This document shows, piece by piece, positions 34,131 through 45,489 of a stretch of 64,000 bases of DNA (within the stretch, counting starts at the first letter, position 1; the number at the start of each line of letters is the position of its first letter). This DNA is from Acanthosepion lycidas (Eukaryota > Mollusca > Cephalopoda > Sepiida > Sepiidae), in NCBI GenBank assembly GCA_963932145.1, contig OZ010581.1:88826055-88890054 (forward strand), in the 5' to 3' direction. The notes under the pieces were generated by a model. It was not told the DNA's origin. It saw only the letters and a list, made by a program, of their open reading frames with translations, and ran no database searches. The position numbers and the translations under genes are program-made.

Positions 34131-34178
34131 ACCACTTGAAGAAGGCCGGAAGCGTACAACGGCCGAAACGTTGTGACA
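34131..34178 (+). ncRNA. Degenerate hammerhead-like motif at the PLE-2 3' end
   Basis: CAC precedes TTGAAGA, which is CUGANGA with C3 changed to U. Then comes A, and a perfect 5-bp stem GGCCG/CGGCC (34144-34148 with 34160-34164). GAAA follows at 34165-34168, then CGTT and GTG. CAC and GUG can form a short stem I, and ACGU after GAA is self-complementary. The related copy at 40104-40148 keeps C3 but has lost other core bases. Pairing positions are as expected for a type I hammerhead, but this copy is probably inactive. Confidence 0.45.
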
Positions 34179-34235
34179 AATATGGCGACAAAGATGAGGA
34201 CAATAGTCCGACTAATGTAAATACTGTACATAATA

Positions 34236-34872
34236 CCTCATCTCAGAAATATAGACATATATATATTATATATATATCAATTCACTTATTTATTTTCATT
34301 TGTTACCTTAGAATTTTTTGAATGTTCATGTATGGTTGCTGTCACAGGAAAAATGCTAAAAGTTCCGCGCAATGCCACAAAAATATTGTCATTAGTCGAG
34401 ACGATTTTAGGAATGCTGTCGTTCAGATTTACAATGTAACCTGCTATTTTTGCAAAAATTACAAGCTTTCTGACGACATTTGACATTTTTTAATTATCTT
34501 TTCTGTTTTTAATGGATTTAAGTTGAATGTGTTTCTGCTTGAGTTTTATTTTTATAGATAAATTTCTTTTCTTCATGTGCCAAACAATATTTTTTCTCCA
34601 TCTTTCAACATTCTTTTACTAATATCGAAATTAATTCACCCAATCTCGTTTTTACTCTTTTTTGGATACAATTCCAAGTCTGCCATCTCCTACCTTTTGA
34701 CCTAAAATGTCTTCAAAGAATTACGTACTGGGGATTTTTTAAATTTTTTTTTTAAATTCTCCTGCAGTCAGTTGGTTCAGCTGTACCTAGTATTAGGTAG
34801 ATCCTTTGTCAGTGTTTACAACTTCGAACCATGATCATTTGCAATGGATGGTGCAGTCGGATTGAGTCGTAA

Positions 34873-34904
<32 letters not shown>

Positions 34905-35740
34905 TTGTTTGTATTTCGTTGAACATCCGATGATTTAGACGAACATTTGTTTACATGGAAGATTCAGTATCATTTTCCAGTTTATATTCGGAGCCAGAAT
35001 TTCATGATTCTTATTTATTTCTGTATGAAGTGTATATTTACTGTTTTTAAATGTTTTCTTATTGTTGCTTTGATAAAATAGGCCATAATATTTATGTTAA
35101 AAGATGTAATGATAAGTCATATCACTTTACTCGTGTTAACTGCGTAATTGTCTACTCGAAATTGATTCTGAGTTTTCAGTTCTTTGTGAATAGTCGTCTG
35201 TATTAATTTTTCCTACTATATTTACAATTCCTTGGTTTGACTTCTTTTTCTTAATGTTTCCAACAGGAAATTTTATACGCGACTATTCTTTTGTGCGCAG
35301 TTTAAATATCACTTCCCCGCCCCCAGATCTTCGGAAAGATTGAATTTTCTCGCCTTGTGTGCTAACCAATCTAGAAAAAGGAGATCTCTAAATTCAAAAC
35401 TAGCCTGAAGAGTGATGACGTCTGTTAGACTATCTTGTCCTAGGCATATCCACTACTGTTACAGATGCAGTACTTCCGGATAAACAGATTTTTTTTTAGT
35501 GTCATATTACCTATATACTAGACATAGTAAATTTCTTTCCACAAGAAAATTCTGGTTACTTACTCATCTAACGTCTAAATCATTACCACTAGACAAAACC
35601 TGAAATTACGATACGCGCTGTGTGGACCTACCCACGAAAGTAAAAAAAAATTATTAGAACTATCTTGAATATTTCATAACTGTACTAACTTTAAAATAAA
35701 CGTATGGTTTGAAAAATAATGAATCTTTCATAGTTTGCGA

Positions 35741-35790
<50 letters not shown>

Positions 35791-36392
35791 CAGAATAAAA
35801 TCATACTAAGAATTATTTCAAAAATAATCTTTTTCCAGTTTTTTTCCTAATTCAAAAGCATCGTTTGAGAAAAATCTTTGATAAGCAGACAAAAACTTTG
35901 CCCATCTGATGTGTTGGATGATAATTTAAGAGGAGCCAGTGATTTCATATTTCCCTGCTTTATTAGCGTTTTGACACGAAGCTAATGTCACGAAGAGAAG
36001 AACTAAAAAATATGCAGCCTTTCAATATTTCTTTACATTTATTTCGAAATGTTTTACGTCCTGAACATAAATCTTTCCCATTTCTTGAGAGAATTGACAG
36101 GCTTTATTAAGAAAAGACGGAGAATGAAATCGAGAAAGTGGAAAGTAATGTCTGACGTGAAAGAATGAAAATGTGCGTATTGACGAACGTAAAAATTAAA
36201 AATTGTGGCAAACCAGCCCGAAGAAATGAAGGCAATAAGTAATTGCTTAAATCAGTGAAGAAAGAATGAACATCCCAAATATAGAAAGGCAATGAATGAA
36301 GAAATAAACAAAAGAAAATATTGGAAGTTGAATGGATAAAAGAAGAAATTTAAGTATAAAGTGAAAAAGAATTAAGAATTTAAGACAAAAAT
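34236..36392. other. Stretch without a recognised gene
   Basis: (TG)n lies at about 34875-34902 and (AAT)n at about 35744-35787. Otherwise the sequence is AT-rich, and I recognise no protein homology on either strand. Confidence 0.45.
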
Positions 36393-36426
36393 AAACAAAT
36401 GTGTGAAAAAGAAAGAGCGAATGGCG
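36393..36426 (+). repeat. 34-bp direct repeat, copy 1 (copy 2 at 36836-36870)
   Basis: AAACAAAT, one variable base, then TGTGAAAAAGAAAGAGCGAA and TGGCGT occurs here and again about 440 bp downstream with a single substitution. No other repeat structure links the two copies. Confidence 0.9.
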
Positions 36427-36663
36427 TTCTCCCGGCAGCTTTGAAATTTATAACGTAAAACAAGACCAGACTTAAGTGTTCGAGTCGTGTCAAAGTCTGG
36501 ATTTCGAAAAATGATATTGTAAGTAAGGTCAACTTGCAAGCTAGCTTCCCACCTTATAACAATTTGAGAAATAAAACAAATAAAAAATAAATCAATGCCA
36601 GAATACATAGAATGGGAAATAGATAAAAGAATGAAAGAGAAAAAGGCAAAGAAGTAAAGAAAG

Positions 36664-36703
<40 letters not shown>

Positions 36704-37002
36704 CCGCGTGCGCGTGCGAGAGAGAGTTTGTGTGTGTGTACATGTTTCGTTGAAAACGACTGACAAAATGCTATGAAATGATTTTTTTCTTTTCAGGACA
36801 TAAATTATACAAAAATTGTCAGTGTTTTTCAAGCAAAACAAATCTGTGAAAAAGAAAGAGCGAATGGCGTATATAGCCATATTTTGTTTTAGTCATTATC
36901 GAAGAAGGATTTTATTTTACTTTTAACTGAATATATGGATTGTTTTATGTATATAGGTGTATGTTTTCCAAACACGGTCAGCACATTGTTGCCACGTAAA
37001 CT

Positions 37003-37070
<68 letters not shown>

Positions 37071-37213
37071 TGGCCTGACGATTGCATATAGCATGAAACA
37101 GACTGTCGCCTCTAAGTGTTGACTTCTATGTTCACTTTTATATTTACACACGCTCTATCTCTGATATTGAGCACTTTATTCTATAAAATATAGCACACCT
37201 TAAGACTATATTT

Positions 37214-37266
<53 letters not shown>

Positions 37267-37284
37267 GTCGCAGGCATTTTCAAT
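36427..37284. other. Microsatellite-rich stretch without a gene
   Basis: A (TG)n tract at 36665-36698 runs into a GCGCGCGCCGCGTGCGCG block, and (TA)n lies at about 37008-37068 and 37216-37263. The frames open here are low-complexity reads. Confidence 0.6.
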
Positions 37285-39012
37285 ACATTGCTAAAAGAGA
37301 GTAAGATAAAAGAACCCAAACTTGATTAAACTTTTATCGTCTACATGTAGATGTTATTTTTCAGAGGAAAGACCAAAGTATTTTTGAATATTTTTTTTCA
37401 ATTTTTAATCCTTTCTAGCACGTCCGAAATTTTAGTTGAAACTTGCTTTTCTTGGGGTGTCAGCAAAATTTACATAAAATCGATCGTCAGACAATTTTGG
37501 TAACTTGAAATTCTCCGTTTAAAAATCTTGGAAAATTCAATTGTACTTTTTTCAAAAGTTATATTATGTAAATTAGAAAATTTAAATTACACATTATTTA
37601 ATGTTTTTGCATGTATTACCATGGAGATTCGTTTTAGAAGTGTGAATTGACGTTTACGTCATTGTATCAAAAACAACGTCAGTGCGGAAGGGCAGAAGTG
37701 ACATTATTTTCGATTTTTAAGTGAACCAGCAATTTAACTATACATCAATTGTTAAAAATTAAAAACTTCCTAATGTCTAATAGTTTATTGTCTTTTATGT
37801 ACTTTTTAACGAAGGTATATTAAAAGCCTACGCGGTTTCCGTCCCTAAAATTGAATCTGAAAATAAAAAAATAAAAAAAATTGCAGTATGCCTCTCACTG
37901 AAAAAGATAAAAAATGATTATATTTAAAAATTGAAAAGAAAATATTTAATGAAATATTTAAAAAAAAGAAAATTAAAAATTTTGAATATGCGACGATGAT
38001 GGTCGCTCAGTCAGAGAATTTGACACGAAATCAACGCAATTTATGAGGCCGAATCCTCGCAATTAACAGAAACAACTCTTAAAACACGGGATATTATTTT
38101 TGAATTGTGCCTCCGTAGCTTTGCCGGAAAGGGTTTTAATTAATTTTCTGGCATATTAAAAAATATTGAAAAAAATAGAAACGCTTCGCAGATTGTAATA
38201 AGCTTTCAAATTTAAGATCTATAAAAAAAAAGCTCTTTTAATAAGAGTATTTCTATAAATACACATATTCAAACTTAATTTTGAAATATTTAACAACTTT
38301 ATCACATTTTGTATTTAGTGAAAATAAAGAAAACAGTTCTTGTAAAAATTCAATTCATCGGAAAAATATTTTGGCATCAGACAATAATTTTCTTAATATA
38401 TAATTAAAAAAAACCTTTTTTTTTAAATTAAATAATCTCTAAGTTTTATTTGGTTTTGTATTTTAAAATTCAGAGCTAATAGAAATGCTCCTTGATTTAC
38501 AAAAAATATCGAAGATTAATATTCTTCAAAGTTTTCTGCATTCTATTTAAAAATTACAAAATACACATAATCAAGTTTTTGAGTTTTGAGTTTTCATATA
38601 ATTAAGTAAGACGGGTAACAGAAAAAAATGCCACGATTTCCTAAAAAACAAACATTTCTAAAATAATTTAATTCATTTTTTAATACGTTCTGAAAGTTTC
38701 ATTAAAATCCTATAATTATTTGATATTTTCAAGAATTTCCAAATTGATGTGTTATTCAACTAAAAAGAGAGCTAATACTAAATATTACGCTGATGTAAAA
38801 AAAACAAAAAACAAACAAGATTTTTGATCAAAATTTCAAACTAATTAGAAAGGAAGAAAAAATTTAAAAAACATCATTACAAAGACAGATCTTTAATCGT
38901 ATTAATAACATGAACTTTTCAGGATAAAACTTTGTTTTTATTAAGTTTAAGACCTTTCTGCATCATGCTATGCTGTTTTCTCGTCGAATTATTGAACATA
39001 CCTATAGGCACC
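37285..39012. mobile_element. Long-TIR non-autonomous DNA transposon, copy B (diverged)
   Basis: The element shares ordered blocks with 10834-12849. At the left it has AGAGGAAAGACCAAAGTATT and AGCACGTCCGAAATTTTAG. In the middle it has ATTCAGAGCT and TTCTGAAAGTTTCATTAA. At the right end, TGCTATGCTGTTTTC is followed by ACATACCT. Its terminal repeats are more eroded than in copy A and I could not define a target duplication, so both boundaries are approximate. No coding sequence was found. Confidence 0.65.
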
Positions 39013-39301
39013 TGCGAAGAAAAGAGATACCTAAGGTTTAAATGAATTTTCCATAATGAAAACTTTCTTATAGTTTTATTTAAGTTTTGATTTCAAGCTA
39101 GTAGATTAAAAATAATATTGCCAATAAGCATAATGCTTTGCTGTATTTCAAAAGAAATTCAAATTTATTGAGATGGTTCTTATTTTGAAAGCGCTACAAA
39201 TAACTGATTCTAGCCATATTTACAAATATTTTAGTACAAAGTAATTCTCTTTATCAGAAAAAAAGTAAAATAAAATATATTTTCTGAAATCTATCTATCT
39301 A

Positions 39302-39353
<52 letters not shown>

Positions 39354-39735
39354 GAGAGAAAGAAAGAAAGAGGCAGAGAAAGGGGTGTTTCTGATGCATA
39401 TTTCCAATCCCTGTTAAGTTGAAAATTATTCTTTATTACGCAATGATCCTTTCTGTCTTGTGGTTCCAATATTCTGAAAATATTGAAAAACTTTGATTTC
39501 ATATAATTTTTTGTGAATGATTTAAACAAAGTTATTCCTGGGATTACTTTTAGGGCACGTATAATTGAGGCCATTTACATTATAAATATGCACATACAAA
39601 CAAATTTAGGAAAATTAAAAAAACAAAACAAAAAACAAATTCTTTGTAGCTGTCTATATTTTTGAGATGAGGTATTGTAATTATTTACTTTATTTACGTT
39701 GTTCGGACTGTTCCACGTTTGTCACATGAAAATAG
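39013..39735. other. AT-rich stretch with (TA)n
   Basis: (TA)n lies at about 39303-39349, followed by a GAAAGA run. No gene was recognised. Confidence 0.5.
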
Positions 39736-40198
39736 GTAAAAGTAAGGAATCAGCACATATGCTGTGCTACAAAAATCTCCTAAGCTGACCAAACATAGAA
39801 ATGAATACAATAAGGAAACCAGTAATACGGAGCGCTAGAGAAAAACAGTAATAACAACAAAAACTGCAATATGAGCTCTGGAAAAAACGATACTGAGACA
39901 TAAATTAATAAGTCCCAAAAATTCATACACTGATGTGCTCAAGAACACATGGGCCAGTGTTTGGATCCAGTGACTTGACCCAAAGACTTGTGAGTTCAAC
40001 TGGCTATCGCAGTGGTGAACAAAATTTAGAGATGTCTGGAAGAGGCGTGTAACTTGAACAATCTACCTCGTTGGACAAAATAAAGGGTTCACTTCGAAAT
40101 ACCAATCACCTGAAAAACGCCGGAACGTACAACGGTCGAAATGCCGTGAATATGGCAATACAGACGAGGACACCAGTCTGATCAATTTAAATAATACT
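39736..40198 (+). mobile_element. PLE-2 family 3' end, separate copy
   Basis: This aligns along its length with 33733-34235. Shared blocks in the same order are TAAGGAATCAGCACATATGC, AGAGAAAA, GATGTNCTCAAG, GGATCCAGTGAC, GTGAGTTCAA, CGTACAACGG and the CGAAAC-like block. Coding sequence upstream is lacking, so this is a 5'-truncated insertion. It contains a second, differently damaged hammerhead-like motif at 40104-40148 (CACCTGAAAA, then CGCCGG, then CGGTCGAAAT). Confidence 0.85.
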
Positions 40199-41574
40199 TT
40201 CTAGATTTATAAAATTCTTTGAATATGTAGCTTTCAAATAAATACTTTCCTTATAAAGGCAATACGTTATTTTCTCTTTGTTCTACCATATTTTTGTAAA
40301 TATCATTTGCATGTTGTTAGCGTATGGTATCGGATGTTAATTTCAGGTATTTGTCATATTTGCCGGTTGAGTTGAAAAACCGGATATTAGGTCATCACAT
40401 TGTAATTATTACCTTCCATTTCTCGATGGCGTTTTTATACTCTAGAGACCACGACCAACGGGTGGAAGTTTGAGCGCAATTATCAAATTTTGTACACCAT
40501 TACAAGTGTTATGATCCAAATTTCTTTTACTTTGATAAAAAAAAGCAGACAGACAATTTTTTAAACATCGTGCACAATAACATAAAAACCCCTCGATCAG
40601 TTGCATTCTTCGTCTAATATATTTCTTTTCTAATAGTCTTCCGGCCATCAGACACAAAATATTAAAATTTTATTCATTTCTCTATATCATTCAAAAGTCT
40701 TTATTCAAGGCACTTATCAAAATATAACCCGACAAAAGAATTTAGGTTATATAATTCCTTTTTCCCACTCCTGGCATATATACACTGACATGTTAAATGA
40801 TATGGCAAAACAGTAAGTAAAATTAATTATAGTACTTTGACATCCAGACAAATATCTCTCATGCTCTCACATCCGACAAATCTGTGTGAACATTGTCTAC
40901 GTATGGCAAGGTGACATGAATTATCGGAGTTCGAACGGTGCCAGACGATCGGTAAATTCCATTTTTGAAATTGTGCTGACATTTGATATCACGCAAAATA
41001 TCTGAATATATGATTCAAGATATTACCACGCATCTTGGATATAGTAAGTATCTATTAAGGATCGTCACCTTTGATATTGAACTAGAGTTCTCCGTGTTTA
41101 AAGACAATCGATATCAGCAGAAATTATATTCAAATGCAATACATGATATCGCAGATGTATTTCCATAATTTTATATCTGCATTCATTAGCTTCCTTTTCA
41201 TACGAGAACAGAAGACTTATAAAGACGCAACTATTAACACACTTCATGTCCTCACCACAACAACGATGGATAATTCACTGCTTAATTGCGACCATGCTAA
41301 CCAGCATTGAGAGATTTACGATGAATGGTGCGTTTACCAAGCTCTTCTGCAATTAACCTCATCAAGCATTTATGGTACGTGGTGAAGAGGGCAATTCGCA
41401 CGCAATATCCTGCACCTATAAATAATAGGTAATTTTGTATAAAAACCGAGACGACATGCACCAACTTCTCTCCAGAAATTTTCTGACCACTTCAGAAGAG
41501 AAGGCACATTGTATTACTTCTTTTTATAGGAATAAAATTTGCACATAACTATATACCCTGATGTTTACATGTCG

Positions 41575-41631
<57 letters not shown>

Positions 41632-41843
41632 TAATGAGAGTAAATGCTTGTTGTTTAGCTAACTGATGTTATTTTCAGCATCCTGACTCCAGAGTTTCGC
41701 AGGTGGATCTGTCTGTTCACTCTTCAGGGATATCAGCAATTTACTGCCTATATATATATATATATGTATATATATTTCCTTTTTATATACATTTAACTCT
41801 GATGTAAGGTTTTCTGTATGTTTTGTTCGTGTGACCTTTGTTT
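40199..41843. other. Stretch without a recognised gene
   Basis: AT-rich with (TA)n at about 41576-41628. No coding homology was seen. Confidence 0.45.
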
Positions 41844-41891
41844 ACTCGCGAGAACGCACTCCCGTATCCGCGGATGTGCGTTCTCGCGAGT
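41844..41891. promoter_or_regulatory. 16-bp CpG-rich inverted repeat with two CGCG-element-like sites
   Basis: Arms ACTCGCGAGAACGCAC (41844-41859) and GTGCGTTCTCGCGAGT (41876-41891) are perfect complements around a 16-nt loop. Each arm has a 10-mer one base short of TCTCGCGAGA, the palindromic promoter element known in vertebrates to be bound by BANP. Four CpGs per arm stand out in this AT-rich region. No gene is visible next to it, so a regulatory role is a guess. Confidence 0.35.
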
Positions 41892-43299
41892 GCGTCCATC
41901 TGTGCGGATGTACGTACGTGTAAGGTTTGTGTAGAATTTATGTGCCTATGTCTGTATTTGAAAGCTTATGTATACACATATTTTCACATCTATTCACGCA
42001 CGTATATAGGTAGACGTAAGCTTACACATGTACACAAATCGTACGTAGACAGGTCCATGTACATTTATCTTTGTGCCTTGTTATTAATAAACTAATGCTT
42101 AAATGGTGAGGTTATTGAATTTCTTTCTATTTTTAGGGATTTAATTATGCTTGGTTGGATGAATAAAACATGTTGTCTTTATATATATTTTACTTTGGTA
42201 TTATATATTGAGGCATTAATTTAGGCGTAGTTAGGTTTGTTTGTTTTTTGATGTTTCTGTGTATGTCTGTATTTATATGTACATGTACACACACACACAA
42301 ATAGGTGTGTATGTTTAACATTTGTTCATTTATTTATTTATTGATAAATTAAGTTTATATTATATTTATCTAAGTTATTTATTTATTTAAAGTTTATATT
42401 ATATTTATTTTATTTATATTTATTTGTTTATTTTTAATTGGTGCTTAGAGGGTAAAGTAAGTATTTATTTATATACCTACATTTACCCATTATTTCAGTT
42501 GTCTTGTTTAAGAGTTTGGTTTTTAAAACTAATTATTGCTAGTTTTTCCTATGAGAATAATTTACAATTTTTACTATTAATACTGCATGCGGCTGCTTTT
42601 TTTATAATATCCCATGTGTAGCAACAATATTTTTTCAGGGTTTTTGAGCAATTGTTAGCATATACGTTGGTGTGTAAAGATTTAATATCTAAACTAGCCC
42701 TGTTTTTATCTTTCATATTTATGTCTTTTAATTTTACCAAAATGACCGGAAGTATTAAAATATATATTAAAATCTGGAAGACTCGGTTTTCCATGATGTG
42801 TGTTTATGGCATTTGTTATAATTTCGCTTCTCAATATGAGCACTTCTAATGCCATATATGATAGGTCGCATTGAGATATATTCTTGCATATTTATGCTAG
42901 AAATTTTAAACTGTTTTTCCCAGAATATACAGCATGACTATTTACAGCGAATCTAGGCAAATGACCAAAAATCAGGATTTGTTTAGGAATCGTTTTTTTT
43001 TTTTCGTCGCTACGGAAATATTTCAAATACATAAAAAATATTGCACGAATTGAATCATTACCTTGATTAGTTACATCGTGTAATTGTCAGTAGCTTTATC
43101 TAACAGTGAAATTACTTCTTTTATTCGCCGTGTCCCTTCAAGACACGGCTAATCATGAATTTACAAAACTTCTGCCTTTCATAGATCTTAGGAATGTTAG
43201 TACTTTACGACCCTTGCAATCCAAAGTTCCACCATCCATTTACAATAGATTATTAGGTATATTACTCACTCGATGTTGCCTTCAATATCTTAGTTAATT
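41892..43299. other. Stretch without a recognised gene
   Basis: AT-rich, with TATTTATTT-type low complexity near 42320-42430. A short perfect palindrome, GCCGTGTC/GACACGGC, lies at about 43128-43150. I support no coding sequence. Confidence 0.45.
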
Positions 43300-43860
43300 A
43301 TCAGACTCTCCAAGTCTTCTTGCCTCATTATCTTTCTCAAAACATCCCAATTTATCTTTCTGTTTCTCTGTATAACTGTCCTTTCTCTCATTTTCTTTAA
43401 AATTTCTTCGTTGTTCACATGCTCCGTCCATAGCATTTTCATCTTTCTCTTATTGAGCCATATGTCTGTTGACTAAAATCACTTCTTCATTTCTGAAGAA
43501 ACTGTTCAGCTTCCTCTGTCATATATTGATTGAAATGATGTTATTTATTATATTGACAATAAATGCTATTACATCGCAGTTCAGCATGATTTGCTTTGTT
43601 TTTAACGAAATTTTCCTGTTTCTTAATACTTTGTTTAAATTTTTGGAAAACATTCTCCTTACTCTAGTGCACCTTCGGATTACTGTTTAATTTAGTGTTA
43701 AAAATAAATCCCTGATAATTTTTGTACTGCTTAATTTTGATATTTCAGATACGTACCTCTTATCTTAGGCTGTTCCATTTGGGAAACAAAATATATTGTC
43801 TACGTACATTTGACGTTTAGACGTTTCTTCCAGCTTTCCTTGTCATTCAGAATCTGGTAT
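43300..43860 (-). pseudogene. LINE fragment, RT to C-terminal (type A)
   Basis: Minus-strand translation in drifting frames gives NLNKVLRNRKISLKTKQIML (about 43560-43640), then TDIWLNKRKMKMLWTEHVNN and EEILKKMRERTVIQRNRK (about 43360-43460), then RKIMRQEDLESL (about 43303-43340). These match the tail of the same LINE type as at 25710-26120, where the usual sequence is SKVLRNRKISLETKKR, then MWFYRRMLRIPWTEHVSNEE, then LGHIMRKEGLENL. Upstream pieces extend to about 43860. Many stops; a relic. Confidence 0.75.
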
Positions 43861-43904
43861 TCGATACAAATGGGTAAAGTTTTATATAACCATGAATAAC
43901 CGCT

Positions 43905-43911
<7 letters not shown>

Positions 43912-43950
<39 letters not shown>
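43912..43950. repeat. (TA)n microsatellite at a SINE tail
   Basis: About 19 TA units immediately adjoin the SINE-1 copy on the side of its 3' end. Confidence 0.95.
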
Positions 43951-43951
<1 letters not shown>

Positions 43952-43955
<4 letters not shown>

Positions 43956-44312
43956 CGGGACTCTCCGGTCGTTTTCGACGTGTGAGGGTCAAGCGTCTCA
44001 GTTCTTGGAACTAATAGCCAGACTACCCGCACATATCATTTGATTATACTGATGAAGACTTGGTGCAGAGCCACCCACCCGTTTTGGAAGAGCAGAATAC
44101 AGATAAATGTTGCACAGTCATAAAGTCCCCAAACGACCCTCCGCAGGTTTTGAATTCAGACTGTCCTCCACCCAAGGCTATATGACTAAATCTGTCCTGC
44201 TGTTTACCCATAGTTAGAGGGAGAGAAGAAAAGGGTATTAACATGTAAGTGCATGTAATGAACTTGATTGGAATTCGAACTCGACTCTCCGTTTAGGTAA
44301 TCTGAGCCACTT

Positions 44313-44316
<4 letters not shown>
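43952..44316 (-). mobile_element. SINE-1 copy (tRNA-like head, (TA)n tail)
   Basis: Read on the minus strand, the element begins GTGGCTCAGATTACC, a possible Pol III A box. A B-box-like GAGTTCGAATTCCA follows about 30 bases later. It runs through a 300-bp body to a (TA)n tract. The body is shared with 55885-56232 and 58613-59014. Common blocks include GGTATTA.CA.GTAAGTG.ATGTAATG, CTGTCCTGCT, TTTTGAATTCAGA, GACTACCC.CACAT and GAGGGTCAAGC, all on the plus strand. The tRNA assignment rests on the box-like motifs only. Confidence 0.7.
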
Positions 44317-44345
<29 letters not shown>

Positions 44346-44349
44346 CTAT

Positions 44350-44480
44350 CTATTGTCATCTACAGACACTGTTTCGCTGTATCACAGCTCATCAATGTGG
44401 CTAGAAGTCCGGTTGCCTTTGGCTAGGATCGAAACCCGGCTTAATTCGGAGATTCTACCCCTACGCCTTTAGCGCATGGT
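44350..44480 (-). mobile_element. Short SINE-like repeat with hammerhead-like core, copy A
   Basis: On the minus strand a tRNA-like head (GCGCTAAAGGCG, then GGGTTTCGATCC as a B box) is followed about 30 nt later by a hammerhead-like motif. After CCACA comes TTGATGA (C3 to U), a perfect stem-loop GCTGT-GAT-ACAGC, GAAAC and then a GTC. The element ends ATGACAATA and passes into a TCTA/TAGA microsatellite. A second copy lies about 300 bp away at 44650-44785. Confidence 0.6.
44371..44394 (-). ncRNA. Hammerhead-like core, SINE-like repeat copy A
   Basis: TTGATGA, then GCTGTGATACAGC (5-bp stem II, 3-nt loop), then GAAAC. Stem II is intact but the first core base is changed. Copy B has the opposite pattern: intact CTGATGA and one mismatch in stem II. 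Confidence 0.5.
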
Positions 44481-44649
44481 AGGGATGAGGTGAATTTAAG
44501 CCTATTTATTTTTTAGATAAACACACAGTGACTGAGAGAAATCGATTCGATTTACCGAAGAGTCTTGCATTATTAGGCATAATAGTCACTTTTTACAAAC
44601 CCACACTTCCTCCTCAGAGAGCTCAACTGAAATAAATTTTTCAGGAGCA

Positions 44650-44785
44650 TATATATTGTCATGCACAGACAGACAGTTTCGTTGTATCACAGCTCATCAG
44701 TGTGGCTAGAGCGCCGGTTGCCTCTAGCTAGGATCGAAACACGACTGAATTCGGAGATTCTACCCCAAAGCCTTTGGCGCACGGA
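44650..44785 (-). mobile_element. Short SINE-like repeat with hammerhead-like core, copy B
   Basis: This has the same layout as copy A: a head with TTTCGATCC-type B box, a CTAGCCACA block, then CTGATGA, GCTGTGATACAAC, GAAAC, TGTC and an end at ATGACAATATATATG. The two copies match over about 130 bp with scattered substitutions. The downstream flank differs (TCTA repeats in A, a TATATATG sequence in B), so these look like two insertions rather than one tandem duplication. Confidence 0.6.
44676..44700 (-). ncRNA. Hammerhead-like core, SINE-like repeat copy B
   Basis: The invariant CUGAUGA and GAAA are both present. Stem II is GCUGU/ACAAC with one C-A mismatch. ACA before the core can pair with UGU directly after a GUC triplet, which would be the cleavage site. 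Stem III is very short (AC-U-GU), so a dimer would probably be needed. Confidence 0.5.
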
Positions 44786-45480
44786 AAAGAGAGTAGATGT
44801 ATGTATGTAAGTACATCTAGTAACTGTGTGTGTGAAAAAAAAAATTAATAAATTTAATCACAAGGCAAACATTACATTTTCCGGCATTCAAATTTATTTT
44901 GAAAAATTACTGCTCCCTTCAGTTGCATAAGTCCATAAAAATATGCAGGAATTTTACGGAATAAAAAGAATCCGAACAAGGAAATCCGTGTTCAATTTGC
45001 AGTTCGAAACTTTCTTCACGTTTTCACAAGACTCATGAAAAAGCCTTAAGCGCGCTTCATGACACGCAGTTTGCTTGCTGTGGGCGGCACTGTACTTAGA
45101 ATGTGCACGAAACTGAATTTAAAAAAACAGAATTCGATATTTTTTCTTTATCTCATGTCTCTCCGATAAGTCATGTAAATCATGGCACGATTCTATGCCG
45201 TCTTTTTCACTGGTCACATGCTCAGTCGTATTTGTTAGCAGATTTGGTATACTTCCCACCCCACGCAACTCTGTAAAACACCGAAACGCACGGTGGAATA
45301 CGTTGGAGATGAGTAAAAGAATAATAATTACAGGAGTGTTAATTACGTTGCTCTTTATATAAAAAAAGTGCGAAGGTATTTATATCTATCAAGTAATGTT
45401 CTTATATTTAAATGTATATTAGTATTCTAGTCTTCATTTCCTAGTCGTACAAGAACATAAAATAGCATTACACACACAAG

Positions 45481-45489
<9 letters not shown>
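44786..45489. other. Stretch without a recognised gene
   Basis: AT-rich. No coding homology was recognised. Confidence 0.45.

Larger units (their letters stand above)
31709..34235 (+). mobile_element. PLE-2, a near full-length Penelope-like element
   Basis: The element begins with an inverted terminal segment (31709-31783), continues through RT and GIY-YIG coding sequence, and ends in a 3' region with a hammerhead-like motif. The first 75 bases are the reverse complement of about 33907-33983, with few differences; both contain CCCAGATGTCCTCAAGGACA and GTGGATAAAGGCGTTGG on one strand or the other. This is the inverted-pLTR arrangement of Penelope-like elements. It sits at the junction where PLE-1's 3' untranslated sequence stops. 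A second copy of its 3' end lies at 39736-40198. Confidence 0.85.

Noticed and set aside
45245..45305. CTGTAAAACACCGAAACGCACGGTGG, resembling a hammerhead tail.
   Set aside because: The CUGANGA core is absent and no second copy supports it.
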